DNA from: Xanthobacteraceae bacterium
GTDB taxonomy: Bacteria; Pseudomonadota; Alphaproteobacteria; Rhizobiales; Xanthobacteraceae
DNA: 6,775 bases
NCBI GenBank assembly: GCA_030043175.1
Contig: JASHYD010000133.1
Location: forward strand, 1 to 6,775
Reading direction: 5' to 3'
The position numbers and the translations under genes are program-made. Below, one piece after another: positions 5,984 to 6,775 of this stretch (position 1 is its first letter; each line of letters starts with the position of its first letter). The notes beneath the pieces are model-generated. The model worked only from the letters and a program-made list of their open reading frames with translations. It was not told the origin of the DNA and did not search any database.

Positions 5984-6775
5984 CGGAACCAGCTCTACGA
6001 CGGCATGCAGCTCTTCAATGCCGGTGGGGTCACGCAATTTCCGTTCGATCCATGGAACGTCGATCGCATCGAAGTTCTCTCCGGTTCTTCCTCCACGCTT
6101 TACGGGACCGGCGGCGTCGGTGGCGCAATAAATGTCATACCGAAGGAACCGAACACCACCAAGCAAACGGGAGCCTTTCAGGAATCGATAGGATCGTTTG
6201 GAACCGTTCATACTGCGGCTGAAGTCACCGGCCCGATCACGCCTCAGTGGTCCCATCTCTTCGATGTGAGCCAAAATTCGTCAAATGGATGGACTCAGCC
6301 CAATGGCGATTCCAAAAGCCTCGCGTTATCCGGGGCGCTTCGCTACGAGACTCCCGATTTCGTCGTCACGCTCCGCGACGACTATGAAAATATTTACCCG
6401 TCTGTTTATGAAGGTACGCCAACATACAAAGGCAATATAATCGACGCGTTTCGCTTCATCAATTATAACCCCATCGACTCCTTCGTCAACTTCCGTGAGA
6501 ACCGCCTTCAGTTGAAGGAAGAGTGGAGTATAAACTCCAACGTTTCCCTTACCAATGATAGTTACAACATCATTTCAGATAGGCTCTACCACGACTGCCC
6601 TGATTTGACTTCGTGCCGGCTACCGACGGTGTCTCACGTACCGCGTGTCGCGACATACACGCGGAGCAGACGCAGTACGGCGACCATGGTTTCGTAACCA
6701 TCCAGAACCAACCCTTCGATCTGAAGAATGAAACGCTTATTCGTTTCGATGTGAACGCTTCGCACTACGATCGCT
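5984..6775 (+). pseudogene. TonB-dependent siderophore receptor remnant (N-terminus missing, internal frameshift, runs off right edge)
   Basis: The reading frame shows the second half of a plug domain (RNQLYDGMQLFNAGG, then FDPWNVDRIEVLSG and the hallmark SSSTLYGTGGVGGAINV) followed by the first beta-barrel strands (GSFGTVHTAAEVTGPI, ALSGALRYETPDFVVTLRDD, YEGTPTYKGNIIDAFRFIN, NRLQLKEEWSI). Such outer-membrane receptors import ferric siderophores using TonB energy. The signal peptide, any STN domain and the first half of the plug are absent: left of 5984 the frame reads unrelated sequence. A second lesion lies near 6602-6606. The frame goes off after SDRLYHDCPD, whereas FDFVPATDGVSRT and then QYGDHGFVTIQNQPF continue in the next frame to the window end, consistent with loss of one base. 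No usable start exists, so this is non-functional. Which siderophore it served cannot be told. Confidence 0.85.

Noticed and set aside
1..6775. CRISPR array or rRNA gene
   Set aside because: No regularly spaced repeats and no conserved rRNA segments are visible on either strand.

Overview
The window looks like an accessory region of an alphaproteobacterial chromosome, probably a Bradyrhizobium/Rhodopseudomonas-type member of the Hyphomicrobiales. This is inferred from G+C-rich coding sequence, a periplasmic branched-chain amino acid binding protein of the kind abundant in that group, and a siderophore-type TonB receptor remnant. There is no 16S or other firm taxonomic marker, so the assignment is by style only.

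Layout. (1) Bases 1-445, minus strand: the N-terminal part, with signal peptide, of a LivK-like ABC transporter substrate-binding protein that runs off the left edge. (2) 446-1057: no convincing gene. It is G+C rich, with a Gly-every-third-residue pattern in one plus-strand frame (about 680-800), followed by a 21-bp motif at 893-913. (3) 1058-3995, minus strand: a two-gene operon encoding a short prokaryotic Argonaute (MID-PIWI, catalytically dead) and, just upstream with a 4-base ATGA overlap, its TIR-APAZ partner. Together these are the known SPARTA defence system: guide-directed recognition of invader DNA activates a TIR NADase, depletes NAD(P)+ and kills or arrests the cell. The TIR domain is interrupted by an apparent single-base deletion near 3867: residues 1-43 lie in one frame and everything after in another. 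(4) 3996-4570: no gene seen, with a palindrome just upstream of the operon and several stable stem-loops in very G+C-rich sequence. (5) 4571-5161, minus strand: two small uncharacterised ORFs (94 and 63 codons), the first with a strong ribosome binding site. (6) 5162-5983: mostly non-coding, with one doubtful 81-codon GTG-start ORF and several palindromes. (7) 5984-6775, plus strand: a TonB-dependent siderophore receptor lacking its N-terminus and carrying a frameshift near 6603, so a pseudogene.

Two near-identical 21-bp copies in direct orientation (893-913 and 5947-5967, 19 of 21 matching) bracket the SPARTA operon and the small ORFs. The right copy sits about 16 bases before recognisable receptor homology begins. 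The simplest reading is a roughly 5-kb defence cargo delivered between two related mobile-element ends, with the receptor gene damaged at the right junction. The defence system itself is of a described type. The unusual parts are the broken TIR frame, the boundary repeats and the unassigned small ORFs and structured non-coding DNA that travel with it.
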